This document shows positions 6,320 through 14,449 of a stretch of DNA of 15,250 nt, piece after piece; the stretch's first letter is position 1, and every line of letters begins with the position of its first letter. The notes under the pieces are model-generated. The model did no database searches. It had not been told where the DNA came from and saw only the letters and a list, made by a program, of their open reading frames with translations. Position numbers and translations under genes: made by a program. The DNA comes from an uncultured Veillonella sp. (GTDB lineage Bacteria > Bacillota > Negativicutes > Veillonellales > Veillonellaceae), in NCBI GenBank assembly GCA_900757715.1, contig CAAEOZ010000149.1, forward strand, positions 1 through 15,250, in the 5' to 3' direction.

Positions 6320-8242
6320 GTGCTTGAAGGCCTCTATAAACGAAGAAAAACGAATCGCTTTGATGTACTCTTTTACATTGTAGCCGGCATATTTATAGTC
6401 TTGGCATTACGTCTGATGACATTGCAAATCTTGTCTGGTGGTTATTACCAAGCTAAGGCAGAAGGTAACCGTTTGCGCATGGTATCCATGACAGCTGCTC
6501 GTGGTATTATGTACGATCGAAACGGTCAAATCTTAGTAGGCTCTAGACCGGCATACACCATCTCAATTTTGCCTACGGGTAAGGCTTTAGACGAAGGTGA
6601 AGTTGCTAAGTTGGCAGCCTTGCTAAAAATGAAGTCAGAAGATATTACAAAAAAAGTAAATGATCATAAATATGGTTATGAGCCAATTCGTATTGCTAGT
6701 GATATTTCTATGGATGTAGTTACAACCATAGAAGAGCATCGTCATGAATTACCAGGTGTTACCATAGATGTAGAACCACTTCGTTATTATCCATATGAAA
6801 CGATGGCTTCTCAGCTCTTTGGTTATGTGGGTGAAGTGAGCGAAGAAGAATTAGAAGAGCTAAAACAGCAAGATCCAAATACCCTTATTAGTGGTGGTAC
6901 TATTTTAGGCCGTTCTGGCCTTGAGAAATTATATGATTCCATCTTGCGTGGCACTGATGGTGGTAAACAGGTAGAGGTTGATGCTACAGGCCGACCGGTT
7001 GCGGAGGTAGATAGAAAGCATACAGTGCCTGGAGCAAATATCCATTTGACAATAGATGCAAATTTACAAAAGGCTGCTGAAGAAGCTGTTAAGAACCAAT
7101 TAGAACAGTTGCGTGCCCAAGGTATTCCAGCTCAAGGAGCTGCTGTAGTAGCAATGGATCCCAATACGGGTGCCATTTTGGCTATGGTCAGTGCGCCTGA
7201 ATTTAACCCTAACTGGTTCGCGAAAGGGATTACAACTGCGCAGTGGAATCAATTGAATAATGATAAGAACCATCCGTTTGATAATAAGGTTATTTCTGGT
7301 GAATATCCACCAGGTTCGCCGTTTAAGATTATCACTGGTACGGCGGCTTTAGACCTTAAAAAGGTTACCCCTGAAGAAATGATTTTTGATAGTGGTAAAC
7401 ATTGGCTTATCGATAAACGAAATGCAGAAGGCGAAGCATTGGGGTGGATCAACTTTAATAAAGCTCTTGCAAAATCAGATAATGTTTACTTCTATGAAAT
7501 GGGCAATCGCGTTGGCATAGAAGGACTTGTAAAATATGCTGGCTACTTTGGTATTGGTGAAAAGACCGGCATCAATCTTGTTGGTGAGGCCTCTGGTAAT
7601 ATGGCAAGTCCTGCTTATAAACGCAAAGTGTATGATGAAGATTGGTATTTAGGTGAAACCTTTGATGCGGCCATAGGTCAGTCTTTTACCTTGGTGACGC
7701 CATTACAAATGGCTGTTATGCTCAGTGAAGTAGCAAATGGTGGCATTAAATACCGCCCATATGTGGTGAGCCGTATTGATAATAAGGATGGTACGCCAAA
7801 AGAAATCTTTGGCCCAGACAAACTCGGTATTTTACCTGTACCAAAAAATATTATGGATCTTGTTCGCGAAGGCTTGCGTGACGTTACTAATGAAGGTGGT
7901 ACAGCAGGGGAGTTGTTTAAGGGATTCCCTATTGATGTAGCTGGTAAAACGGGTACTTCAGAGAATGCACATGGCAGAGATCACGGCTGGTTTGTCGCCT
8001 ATGCACCATATGATAAGCCACAAATTGTAGTGGTTGCACTTGTTGAGCAAGGTAGCTTTGGTGCTGGGTCGGCAGGGCCTATCGTACGAGATATATTGGC
8101 TGCGTACTTCAATGTACCAGTGAATAAGAAATCTAATGATACAAATAGTAAAGGTAATAAAGAAACCGCTGCGGGAACAAGCTCTAATAATGGGCAAAAA
8201 CCTCAGAATGCGGTAACTAGTGGGCAACCAAGAAAGGATTAG
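6320..8242 (+). CDS. mrdA: Penicillin-binding protein 2 (class B, elongation transpeptidase)
   Basis: Class B D,D-transpeptidase that cross-links peptidoglycan made by RodA. The 640 residues have one N-terminal transmembrane helix (about 15-38), a dimerisation/pedestal domain (about 50-240, including the TAARGIMYDRNG motif near 53-64) and a C-terminal transpeptidase domain. Catalytic motifs are intact: S333-P-F-K336 in YPPGSPFK (most PBP2 have STFK, so the Thr is replaced), S386-D-N388 and K543-T-G545. The last 40 or so residues are a Ser/Asn/Lys/Gln-rich, low-complexity tail. The start is GTG with AAGGGGG at 6306-6312. Placement between mreD and minD, with rodA nearby, supports PBP2 over the division PBP3. 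Confidence 0.95.
   Translation: MLEGLYKRRKTNRFDVLFYIVAGIFIVLALRLMTLQILSGGYYQAKAEGNRLRMVSMTAARGIMYDRNGQILVGSRPAYTISILPTGKALDEGEVAKLAALLKMKSEDITKKVNDHKYGYEPIRIASDISMDVVTTIEEHRHELPGVTIDVEPLRYYPYETMASQLFGYVGEVSEEELEELKQQDPNTLISGGTILGRSGLEKLYDSILRGTDGGKQVEVDATGRPVAEVDRKHTVPGANIHLTIDANLQKAAEEAVKNQLEQLRAQGIPAQGAAVVAMDPNTGAILAMVSAPEFNPNWFAKGITTAQWNQLNNDKNHPFDNKVISGEYPPGSPFKIITGTAALDLKKVTPEEMIFDSGKHWLIDKRNAEGEALGWINFNKALAKSDNVYFYEMGNRVGIEGLVKYAGYFGIGEKTGINLVGEASGNMASPAYKRKVYDEDWYLGETFDAAIGQSFTLVTPLQMAVMLSEVANGGIKYRPYVVSRIDNKDGTPKEIFGPDKLGILPVPKNIMDLVREGLRDVTNEGGTAGELFKGFPIDVAGKTGTSENAHGRDHGWFVAYAPYDKPQIVVVALVEQGSFGAGSAGPIVRDILAAYFNVPVNKKSNDTNSKGNKETAAGTSSNNGQKPQNAVTSGQPRKD
8233..8238 (+). promoter_or_regulatory. 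Ribosome binding site that sets the minD start
   Basis: AAAGGA lies inside the last mrdA codons, five bases before ATG 8244. The frame could begin at GTG 8220, but MGEIIGIVSGKGG from ATG 8244 matches the normal MinD N-terminus. Confidence 0.8.
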
Positions 8243-8243
8243 T

Positions 8244-9167
8244 ATGGGCGAGATAATCGGCATTGTATCTGGTAAGGGTGGCGTAGGTAAGACTACGATT
8301 ACTGCTTGCTTGGGTTCAGCCTTAAGCTATGCAGGGCATCGCGTATTGCTTTGTGATGGAGATTTTGGATTGCGCGATTTAGACCTTGTGTTAGGTGTGG
8401 CAAATGAAATTATTTACGACGCACTAGATGCGAGCAAAGATAAAGATTATACGGATGATGCTATCGTATCAATTGCTGAAAACTTAGATTTTCTACCAGC
8501 CAGCCAAAGTGCTCGTTGGGAAGATATAGGTCGTAAGAAATATAAAAAATTAGTCCGTCGCCTCTGTGAGGCATATGATTATATTTTAATCGATGCTCCT
8601 GCTGGTATCGGCAAGGGCATAGAGGCTATTTTAGAATTAGTAAATCGCTGTATCGTAGTGACACATCCATTATGGGTGTCCTTACGTAATGGGGCACGCA
8701 TGATTCAAGTATGTCAGGAGCATAATACTCGTGATTATGCCATTGCTTTTAACGCGGTACCTATCGACGGAGAGGATATCAATTTATATGATATGTTAGA
8801 TGTTCTTCGCGCTGAATATGTAGGGGCTATAATCCCTTATGATGAGGATGTTCTGACCTATACACAAGATGGTCGTTTGTTAGAATTTGTTTCTAGTGAA
8901 CTAAAAGCTGTGTTAGCACCTCTTGTAGATTATGTAACGACCGGTGATTGTTGGGAAGATTACGATGTACAAAAGCAGTTCGATGCTTATGTAACTAAGA
9001 AAAAAGCATCGAAGGAGCAAGATAACATACCAAGTCTTGCGACAGTAGGTGAGTCTATTTTTGAGGATTCTAACAATGTTCATTACATTAATCGTGGTGG
9101 TTGGACCACGCAGCACTTGTTGGTGCAAGGTAAACAAAGCTTGTGGCGCCGTAGCAAGTTGAAATAG
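8244..9167 (+). CDS. minD: MinD-like site-determining / ParA-type ATPase
   Basis: Deviant Walker-A ATPase of the MinD/ParA family, 307 residues from ATG 8244. GKGGVGKTT (10-18) has the signature Lys11 and Lys16. The Walker A' region DGDFGLRDLDLVLG (38-51) follows MinD's usual D-D-I-G-L-R-N-L-D pattern, and Walker B is LIDAPAGIGKG (115-125). The half VVTHPLWVSLRNGARMI corresponds to MinD's VVTNPE-SSVRDADR segment. The C-terminus is extended and ends with a basic, tryptophan-containing stretch (SLWRRSKLK) that could act as a membrane-binding amphipathic tail (inference). It lies one base after mrdA and five before rodA. No minC or minE is next to it, unlike many MinD loci. A dedicated elongation-complex ATPase is an alternative to classical MinD. 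Confidence 0.82.
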   Translation: MGEIIGIVSGKGGVGKTTITACLGSALSYAGHRVLLCDGDFGLRDLDLVLGVANEIIYDALDASKDKDYTDDAIVSIAENLDFLPASQSARWEDIGRKKYKKLVRRLCEAYDYILIDAPAGIGKGIEAILELVNRCIVVTHPLWVSLRNGARMIQVCQEHNTRDYAIAFNAVPIDGEDINLYDMLDVLRAEYVGAIIPYDEDVLTYTQDGRLLEFVSSELKAVLAPLVDYVTTGDCWEDYDVQKQFDAYVTKKKASKEQDNIPSLATVGESIFEDSNNVHYINRGGWTTQHLLVQGKQSLWRRSKLK

Positions 9168-9172
9168 GTGAT

Positions 9173-10279
9173 ATGATGTGGCGTAAAATATGGACAGATA
9201 GTGATTGGACTATCATCATATGTACTATATTACTTGTCGGAATTGGTCTTACAGCTATTGGTAGTGCTACCCATGTGAATCACGAGGCTATTGGTTTTGG
9301 TAGTCTAGTGATAAAACAACTCGTATTCTTTTTAGCAAATATAGCTGTCGTTATAGGTATGCAATTTCTAGATTACCATCGTATTAAAGGGTGGGGAAAT
9401 ATGATTTATGTGATTACCATGCTTATGTTAATCGCAGTCATGGTAGTTGGTACCTCCGCACTAGGTGCACAGCGTTGGATTCAATTGGGGCCAATAACTA
9501 TTCAGCCTTCAGAGTTTTCTAAACTACTGATGATTATCTGTATGGCTAAAATGCTAGAACCGCGCATTGGCAAGTTAGATACCTTTAAATCCCTATTGAT
9601 GCCAGTGTTATATGTAGGGATTCCTATCCTACTTGTATTCTTACAACCTGACTTGGGGACATCCCTCGTATATATTGCTATATTTGTAGGGATGCTCTTT
9701 ATATCTGGTATCAAAACAAAGCTTATAAAAATCATTGCGAGTGTGACTTTATTCTTGATGCCTTTGGGTTGGTTTGTGCTAAAAGAATATCAAAAACAAC
9801 GTATTCTAGTATTTTTAAATCCAGATATTGATCCTTTTGGTTCTGGCTATCATATCATTCAGTCTAAGATTGCTATCGGGTCGGGTATGATTTTTGGTAA
9901 AGGAATCTTTAATGGCACTCAAAGTCAGTTGAACTTTTTACCAGAAAATCATACGGACTTTATCTTCTCTGTAATTGGCGAAGAATTTGGTTTTGTGGGA
10001 TGCATTGTAGTATTGCTATTATTTTTTATGCTTATTTATCGCAGTATTCAAATAGCATATACCTGCAATGATAATTTTGGTATGTTATTAGCAACAGGTA
10101 TCGGTACGATGTTTGCCTTCGAGGTGCTCGTAAACGTAGGCATGACGATTGGTATCATGCCTGTAACGGGGATTCCGTTGCCATTCCTTAGTTATGGCGT
10201 TAGTGCGCTAACAACTAATATGTTGAGCATTGGTATTTTATTAAATATCGCTAGACAGCGGACAAAATATATATTTTAA
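9173..10279 (+). CDS. rodA: SEDS peptidoglycan glycosyltransferase RodA
   Basis: Polytopic membrane enzyme that polymerises lipid II into glycan strands during elongation, working with PBP2. The 368 residues give about ten helices. Family hallmarks are GAQRWIQLGPITIQPSEFSK (98-117), QPDLGTSLVY (158-167), the extracellular loop LNFLPENHTDFIFSVIGEE (253-271) with the essential Asp at D262, and the C-terminal GIPLPFLSYGVSALTTN (333-349). The last normally reads SYGGS; here Val replaces the second Gly. Start ATG 9173 follows AGGTG at 9166-9170; ATG 9176 is an alternative. Linkage to mrdA and mreBCD favours RodA over FtsW. It is the last gene of the tightly packed elongation operon. Confidence 0.94.
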   Translation: MMWRKIWTDSDWTIIICTILLVGIGLTAIGSATHVNHEAIGFGSLVIKQLVFFLANIAVVIGMQFLDYHRIKGWGNMIYVITMLMLIAVMVVGTSALGAQRWIQLGPITIQPSEFSKLLMIICMAKMLEPRIGKLDTFKSLLMPVLYVGIPILLVFLQPDLGTSLVYIAIFVGMLFISGIKTKLIKIIASVTLFLMPLGWFVLKEYQKQRILVFLNPDIDPFGSGYHIIQSKIAIGSGMIFGKGIFNGTQSQLNFLPENHTDFIFSVIGEEFGFVGCIVVLLLFFMLIYRSIQIAYTCNDNFGMLLATGIGTMFAFEVLVNVGMTIGIMPVTGIPLPFLSYGVSALTTNMLSIGILLNIARQRTKYIF

Positions 10280-10280
10280 T

Positions 10281-10330
10281 ATCCTTTTATAGGATTGATT
10301 GTGAAAGAAGTCTTTCATTAAAGACGGAGG
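10281..10330 (+). promoter_or_regulatory. Nested small hairpins before the radical SAM gene
   Basis: The 55-bp spacer holds ATCCT/AGGAT (10281-10285/10291-10295), then TGAAAG/CTTTCA (10302-10307/10312-10317) and GTCTTT/AAAGAC (10310-10315/10320-10325). The last two share CTTT, so they exclude each other. The final one ends right against the Shine-Dalgarno GGAGG (10326-10330). They may tune translation or be chance AT-rich pairings. Confidence 0.4.
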
Positions 10331-10334
10331 ATGT

Positions 10335-12218
10335 ATGATTCAATTAGATACGTCATGGTTACAACATGTCCAAAAGCCAGCTCGTTATACGGGCGGCGAA
10401 TACAATAGTATCGTGAAAGATCACAGTACTGTTGATGTAACTATGGCTTTAGGTTTTCCCGATGTGTACGAAGTGGCCATGAGTCATTTGGGCATCAAGA
10501 TTTTGTATGGTCTCGTAAACCGTCGTGAAGATGCGGTAGCAGAGCGCGTATTTGCACCGTGGCATGATATGGAAGAGGAAATGCGTAAGCGTAATATTCC
10601 ATTATTTTCCTTAGAAACACGTACGCCTATTAAAGACTTTGATGTGTTAGCATTTACACTTCAATATGAAATGAGCTTTACAAATATCTTGAATATGCTC
10701 GACTTAGCAGGTGTTCCAATGTATGCTAAGGACCGCGATATGGATTTTCCTTTGCTCGTATGCGGTGGCCCATGTGCCTTTAACGTAGAGCCTATTGCTG
10801 AGTTCTTTGATATCGTATCCCTCGGGGAATCTGAAGAGTGGGGCGATGAGTTTATCGACCTATTCAAAGCAGAAAAAGCGAAAGGCTTCCCAGGTGGTAA
10901 AGAAGGCTTCTTGCGCAAAGTAGCTCAAATTCCTGGTACCTATTGTCCAGCTCTATACGATGTTGAATATACAGAACAAGGCGATTTTAAATCGATTATG
11001 CCGCGTTTTGAAGACGTACCAGCAGCCGTTGAGAAACGTATTATAGAGGATGTAGAGAATGTATTCTATCCAACAAAGCCTGTAGTACCATTCCTTGATA
11101 TTGTTCATGACCGTGCAGTTCTTGAATTGTTTCGTGGTTGTACTCGTGGTTGTCGTTTCTGTCAGGCTGGTATGCTATATCGTCCTGTCCGTGAAAAGAC
11201 ACCAGAACGTTTGTTGCAAATTGCTAAAGATACGATTGCCAATACTGGGTACAATGAAATATCCTTGATGAGTTTAAGCTCTGCAGACTACTCCAAATTA
11301 CCTGAGCTTGTAGATATGCTCATGGAAGAGTTTAAAGATAAACAAGTTAGTGTTAGCTTACCGTCCTTGCGTATCGACAGCTTCTCTATTGATATTGCGA
11401 AAAAGGTACAGCAAGTGCGCAAGAGCGGGCTTACCTTTGCTCCTGAAGCAGGTACGCAACGAATGCGTGACGTTATCAATAAAGGCGTTAGTGAAGAAGA
11501 CTTATTGGCGGCCTGTACCAATGCTTTTAAATCCGGTTGGAATACAGTTAAATTATATTTTATGATGGGCCTTCCTACAGAAACCGATGAAGATTTGGCT
11601 GGTATTGCGGATCTTGCGTACAAGGTGCTTGATTTACATCGTGAAATTACAGGGAAGCGAAATGGTTCTGTAACGGTGAGCGTATCCTTCTTCGTACCAA
11701 AAACACATTCACCATACCAATGGTATGGTCAAGAAGATGTAGAGGAAATCCATCGTAAACAACGTTACTTAAAGTCTCTCATCAATAATCGTAATATTTC
11801 CTACCACTATCATGATGGTTATACTGGCTATATGGAAGCCGCTTTTGCTCGTGGGGACCGCAGATTGTCTAAAGTTCTCGTAGAGGCTTGGAAGGCAGGT
11901 TGTAAATTCGATGGTTGGACCGAGTTCTTTAACTATGAAACTTGGTTGAAAGCATTTGCTGACTGCGGATTGGATCCTGCATACTATGCACGTCGCACCC
12001 GCGATTTTGATGAGCCATTGCCTTGGGATCATTTAGATTGTACTGTAAGTAAAGCTTTCTTAAAACGCGAGTGGGAGCAAGCGGTAGCAGCTAATCTTAC
12101 AGGCGATTGTCGTCGAGCTCCATGTAAGGGCTGTAATGTATGTCCAGAGCTCAATACAGCTATTATTGACTATAAGGAGGGTGGAAGAGTTGAAAAAGTT
12201 ACGTTTGGCCTTAAATAA
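10335..12218 (+). CDS. B12-binding-type radical SAM protein (TIGR03960-like)
   Basis: Radical S-adenosylmethionine enzyme of unknown substrate, 627 residues. The N-terminus KPARYTGGEYNSIVKD and DVTMALGFPDVYEVAMSHLGIKILYGLVN is characteristic of the conserved TIGR03960 family, whose first 200 or so residues resemble a cobalamin-binding-like domain. The [4Fe-4S] cluster motif CxxxCxxC is C269, C273 and C276 in FRGCTRGCRFCQAG. The core continues through SLMSLSSADYSKL and FAPEAGTQRMRDVINKG. Near the C-terminus CRRAPCKGCNVCPE adds further cysteines that could bind a metal or second cluster (inference). GGAGG at 10326-10330 supports ATG 10335. Its 3' end overlaps the DUF2344 gene by 29 bases; the two are adjacent or fused in many bacteria, which implies a joint task, possibly RNA-related given rng next door. 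Confidence 0.88.
   Translation: MIQLDTSWLQHVQKPARYTGGEYNSIVKDHSTVDVTMALGFPDVYEVAMSHLGIKILYGLVNRREDAVAERVFAPWHDMEEEMRKRNIPLFSLETRTPIKDFDVLAFTLQYEMSFTNILNMLDLAGVPMYAKDRDMDFPLLVCGGPCAFNVEPIAEFFDIVSLGESEEWGDEFIDLFKAEKAKGFPGGKEGFLRKVAQIPGTYCPALYDVEYTEQGDFKSIMPRFEDVPAAVEKRIIEDVENVFYPTKPVVPFLDIVHDRAVLELFRGCTRGCRFCQAGMLYRPVREKTPERLLQIAKDTIANTGYNEISLMSLSSADYSKLPELVDMLMEEFKDKQVSVSLPSLRIDSFSIDIAKKVQQVRKSGLTFAPEAGTQRMRDVINKGVSEEDLLAACTNAFKSGWNTVKLYFMMGLPTETDEDLAGIADLAYKVLDLHREITGKRNGSVTVSVSFFVPKTHSPYQWYGQEDVEEIHRKQRYLKSLINNRNISYHYHDGYTGYMEAAFARGDRRLSKVLVEAWKAGCKFDGWTEFFNYETWLKAFADCGLDPAYYARRTRDFDEPLPWDHLDCTVSKAFLKREWEQAVAANLTGDCRRAPCKGCNVCPELNTAIIDYKEGGRVEKVTFGLK
12174..12180 (+). promoter_or_regulatory. 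Ribosome binding site for the DUF2344 gene
   Basis: A perfect AAGGAGG inside the end of the radical SAM gene lies nine bases before TTG 12190. GTG 12181 directly touches it and is too close, and ATG 12136 is upstream with no site of its own. This chooses TTG 12190. Confidence 0.75.
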
Positions 12219-12885
12219 GGGCGAAAAATTACGATTCCTGTCACACCTTGATTATGCTCAAGCTGTAGAGCGGATGATACGTCGAGCAGAAATTAAAATG
12301 GCTTATTCTGAAGGGTTTAACCCTCACATGAAAATTAGCTTCTCCTCTGCACTCGCCTTAGGCGTAACGGCAGCGGCTGAATATATCGATATGGATGTGC
12401 TTGAAGAGGACAGTTTAGAGTCCATTATGGACCGTTTAAACCGTGTAGCGCCTCCTGGTCTTGAGGTTCTAGATGGTAAAGAAATGCCTGAAAAGGTGAA
12501 AAAGATGATGGCCATCTGTAACTTTGCTATCTATGAGGTAACAGGCCCTGTGACAGATGAAAATGCTGATTGGGCTGCGTTACTCAAACCTTTTAATGAA
12601 GCAATGGAAATTTCTTATGAAAAGGTAACACCTAAGAAAACTCGTACCATTGATGTAAAAGAGTTTGTAAAAGAACCGATCGTAGCCTCTGTTAAAGGGG
12701 GGATGGTGACCCTTACAATGGGCATCGGCATTTATCCGCAAGGTACAATCAAACCTAGCGAAGTGTGGAATTTAGGCAAGGATCAATATAATTGGCCTAT
12801 TACAACTAGCTACGAAATTCATCGTAAAGCAATTATGGTAGAAAACGAAGAAGGTCGCTATGCGCCATTAGAAATTAATTATTAA
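12190..12885 (+). CDS. DUF2344 / TIGR03936 family protein
   Basis: Conserved protein of unknown function, 231 residues when started at TTG 12190. The N-terminus reads KKLRLALNKGEKLRFLSHLD, matching the family's R-x-x-x-x-K-x-x-x-L-R-F-L-S-H-L-D signature. It continues with AVERMIRRAEIKMAYSEGFNPHMKISFSSAL and LALGVTAAAEYIDMD. There are no membrane helices and no signal peptide. It overlaps the radical SAM gene by 29 bases, with its ribosome binding site inside that gene, so translation is probably coupled. In other genomes it is sometimes fused to the same radical SAM protein, so it may supply substrate binding. Longer starts (ATG 12136) would add residues unlike the family and are rejected. 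Confidence 0.87.
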   Translation: MKKLRLALNKGEKLRFLSHLDYAQAVERMIRRAEIKMAYSEGFNPHMKISFSSALALGVTAAAEYIDMDVLEEDSLESIMDRLNRVAPPGLEVLDGKEMPEKVKKMMAICNFAIYEVTGPVTDENADWAALLKPFNEAMEISYEKVTPKKTRTIDVKEFVKEPIVASVKGGMVTLTMGIGIYPQGTIKPSEVWNLGKDQYNWPITTSYEIHRKAIMVENEEGRYAPLEINY

Positions 12886-12890
12886 CTACT

Positions 12891-12947
12891 TACGTAAATA
12901 TTAATTACCTATGTAAATCTTAGCTATTTATGTAGATGTTAGGGATT
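12891..12947 (+). repeat. Degenerate 19-nt tandem repeat, three units, before rng
   Basis: Three abutting units begin TACGTAAATATTA (12891-12903), TATGTAAATCTTA (12910-12922) and TATGTAGATGTTA (12929-12941), exactly 19 bases apart. They fill over half of the 109-bp gap between the DUF2344 gene and rng. No convincing promoter with both boxes is seen between the repeat and rng. Confidence 0.75.
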
Positions 12948-12994
12948 TAATATATTATTTTATATTCTGAAAGTATAAAGAAGGGAGGGATAGG

Positions 12995-14422
12995 ATGCAT
13001 AAAATTTTGGTCAATGTTATGCGCGAAGAAATTCGTATGGCTGTTATCGACGAAGAAGGCCAGCTAGTGGACTTTGTCTTGGAGCGTACCGATGAGTCTC
13101 ATATGGCAAATCATATGTACAAAGGCACAGTAAAGAACGTATTAAATGGTATGCAAGCGGCCTTTGTTGATATTGGGGGCTCTCAAAATGCGTATTTGAA
13201 CCTTCAACAAGGGAAGGAACAGAAAATTTTGCCACGCCTATCTGTAGGGCAACAAATTCTCGTTCAAGTAGTGAAAGAAGAAATGCTCGGTAAAGGTGCC
13301 CGCGTGACTGCAGATGTTAGTTTGGCTGGTCGTTTTATGGTACTATTACCATATTCTGAAGGCATGCATATTTCCAAGAAAATTACAGACGAAACCATGC
13401 GCAGTAAACTACAAGAATTGGCAACCCCTTATGTACAAGAAGGTTGCGGTTTTATCATTCGTACTGCAGCAGCTAAGGCCAGTGCCGATGAAATCGGTCG
13501 CGATATGGAGTATCTGTGGCGGACCTGGCAACATGTGTTGAAGCGTTTTAAGGTTGCTAAGAGTGGTACTGACCTTTATAGTGATGCGGACTTTTGGTTC
13601 CGTCTTGTTCGGGACTATGCGCATCGCAATGTAGAGGAAATCATCGTTGATTCCGATATGGGAGAATCCCGATTGCTGGACCTCTTAGGGCATGGACCTA
13701 CGTCGCAACAAATTAAAGTGACACGTCATCGTGATAGCACACCGATTTTTAAAGCAAATCACATTGAACCTCAATTAGAAGATCTTATCTCTCGCGATAT
13801 TAATCTTCCTTCTGGTGGTTCAATCCGTATCGATCATACTGAAGCTCTCACCGTTTTTGATGTAAACTCTGCTCATTACACTGGCAAGTCTAATAAGCTG
13901 GAAGATTTAGCTTTCACAGTCAATAAAGAGGCGGCAAAAGAAATCTGTCGTCAATTGCGTTTGCGCGATATTGGCGGTATCATTGTAGTCGATTTCATCG
14001 ATATGAAAGATAAAGAGCATCAACAAGAATTGTTAAAATTGTTGGGGGTACAAGCTAAGTTAGATAAAATGAAAACTGTTGTATGCGGCATTAGTTCGCT
14101 TGGCCTCGTAGAGATGACCCGAAAGCGAGCTCGCCAAGGTTTACAAACCTTGATGTTTGATACATGTCCTCAATGTGGTGGTACGGGCTATATGTTGTCA
14201 GGCCGCACCGTGTATATGCAGATTGTTCGTCGTATCCGCGAGTTATTTAAATCGGGACGTATTAAAACAGATTTAGAAATCGAAGTTCATCCAGAGGTAG
14301 CTCAATATTTAACAAAGGCTGTTCTCGTGGATTTGGGTGAGTCTATAGGGCGCAAGATTTCTATTGTGGTAAATCCACAAATTAGCCGTGAAGGGTATTC
14401 CCTGATGGCTGTAACTGAATAA
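12995..14422 (+). CDS. rng: Ribonuclease G
   Basis: Single-strand-specific endoribonuclease of the RNase E/G family, acting in rRNA maturation and mRNA turnover. The 475-residue length fits RNase G (E. coli 489), without the long C-terminal scaffold of RNase E. An S1 domain occupies about residues 36-120 (GTVKNVLNGMQAAFVDIG). GCGFIIRTAA (about 149-158) belongs to the 5'-sensor region. The catalytic metal-binding aspartates are D289 (TVFDVNS, with N291) and D333 (IVVDFIDM). The zinc-link CPxC is C391/C394 in CPQCGGTGY. AAGGGAGGG at 12981-12989 precedes ATG 12995. It follows the radical SAM/DUF2344 pair and precedes mntP and rplU, a linkage seen in several Firmicutes. Confidence 0.95.
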   Translation: MHKILVNVMREEIRMAVIDEEGQLVDFVLERTDESHMANHMYKGTVKNVLNGMQAAFVDIGGSQNAYLNLQQGKEQKILPRLSVGQQILVQVVKEEMLGKGARVTADVSLAGRFMVLLPYSEGMHISKKITDETMRSKLQELATPYVQEGCGFIIRTAAAKASADEIGRDMEYLWRTWQHVLKRFKVAKSGTDLYSDADFWFRLVRDYAHRNVEEIIVDSDMGESRLLDLLGHGPTSQQIKVTRHRDSTPIFKANHIEPQLEDLISRDINLPSGGSIRIDHTEALTVFDVNSAHYTGKSNKLEDLAFTVNKEAAKEICRQLRLRDIGGIIVVDFIDMKDKEHQQELLKLLGVQAKLDKMKTVVCGISSLGLVEMTRKRARQGLQTLMFDTCPQCGGTGYMLSGRTVYMQIVRRIRELFKSGRIKTDLEIEVHPEVAQYLTKAVLVDLGESIGRKISIVVNPQISREGYSLMAVTE

Positions 14423-14449
14423 TATGTAGTTTGTTTATAGAGGAGTACC

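Noticed and set aside
6315..6322. AAGGAG at 6315-6320 as the mrdA ribosome binding site
   Set aside because: It overlaps the GTG start itself. The AAGGGGG at 6306-6312 has workable spacing.
7958..8263. Minus-strand open frame across the mrdA-minD junction
   Set aside because: It covers the KTG region of PBP2 and the start of minD, both clear genes on the + strand. The composition is that of an antisense shadow.
14423..14449. Mn2+ (yybP-ykoY) riboswitch before mntP
   Set aside because: Only 27 bases separate rng and mntP, far too few for that riboswitch.
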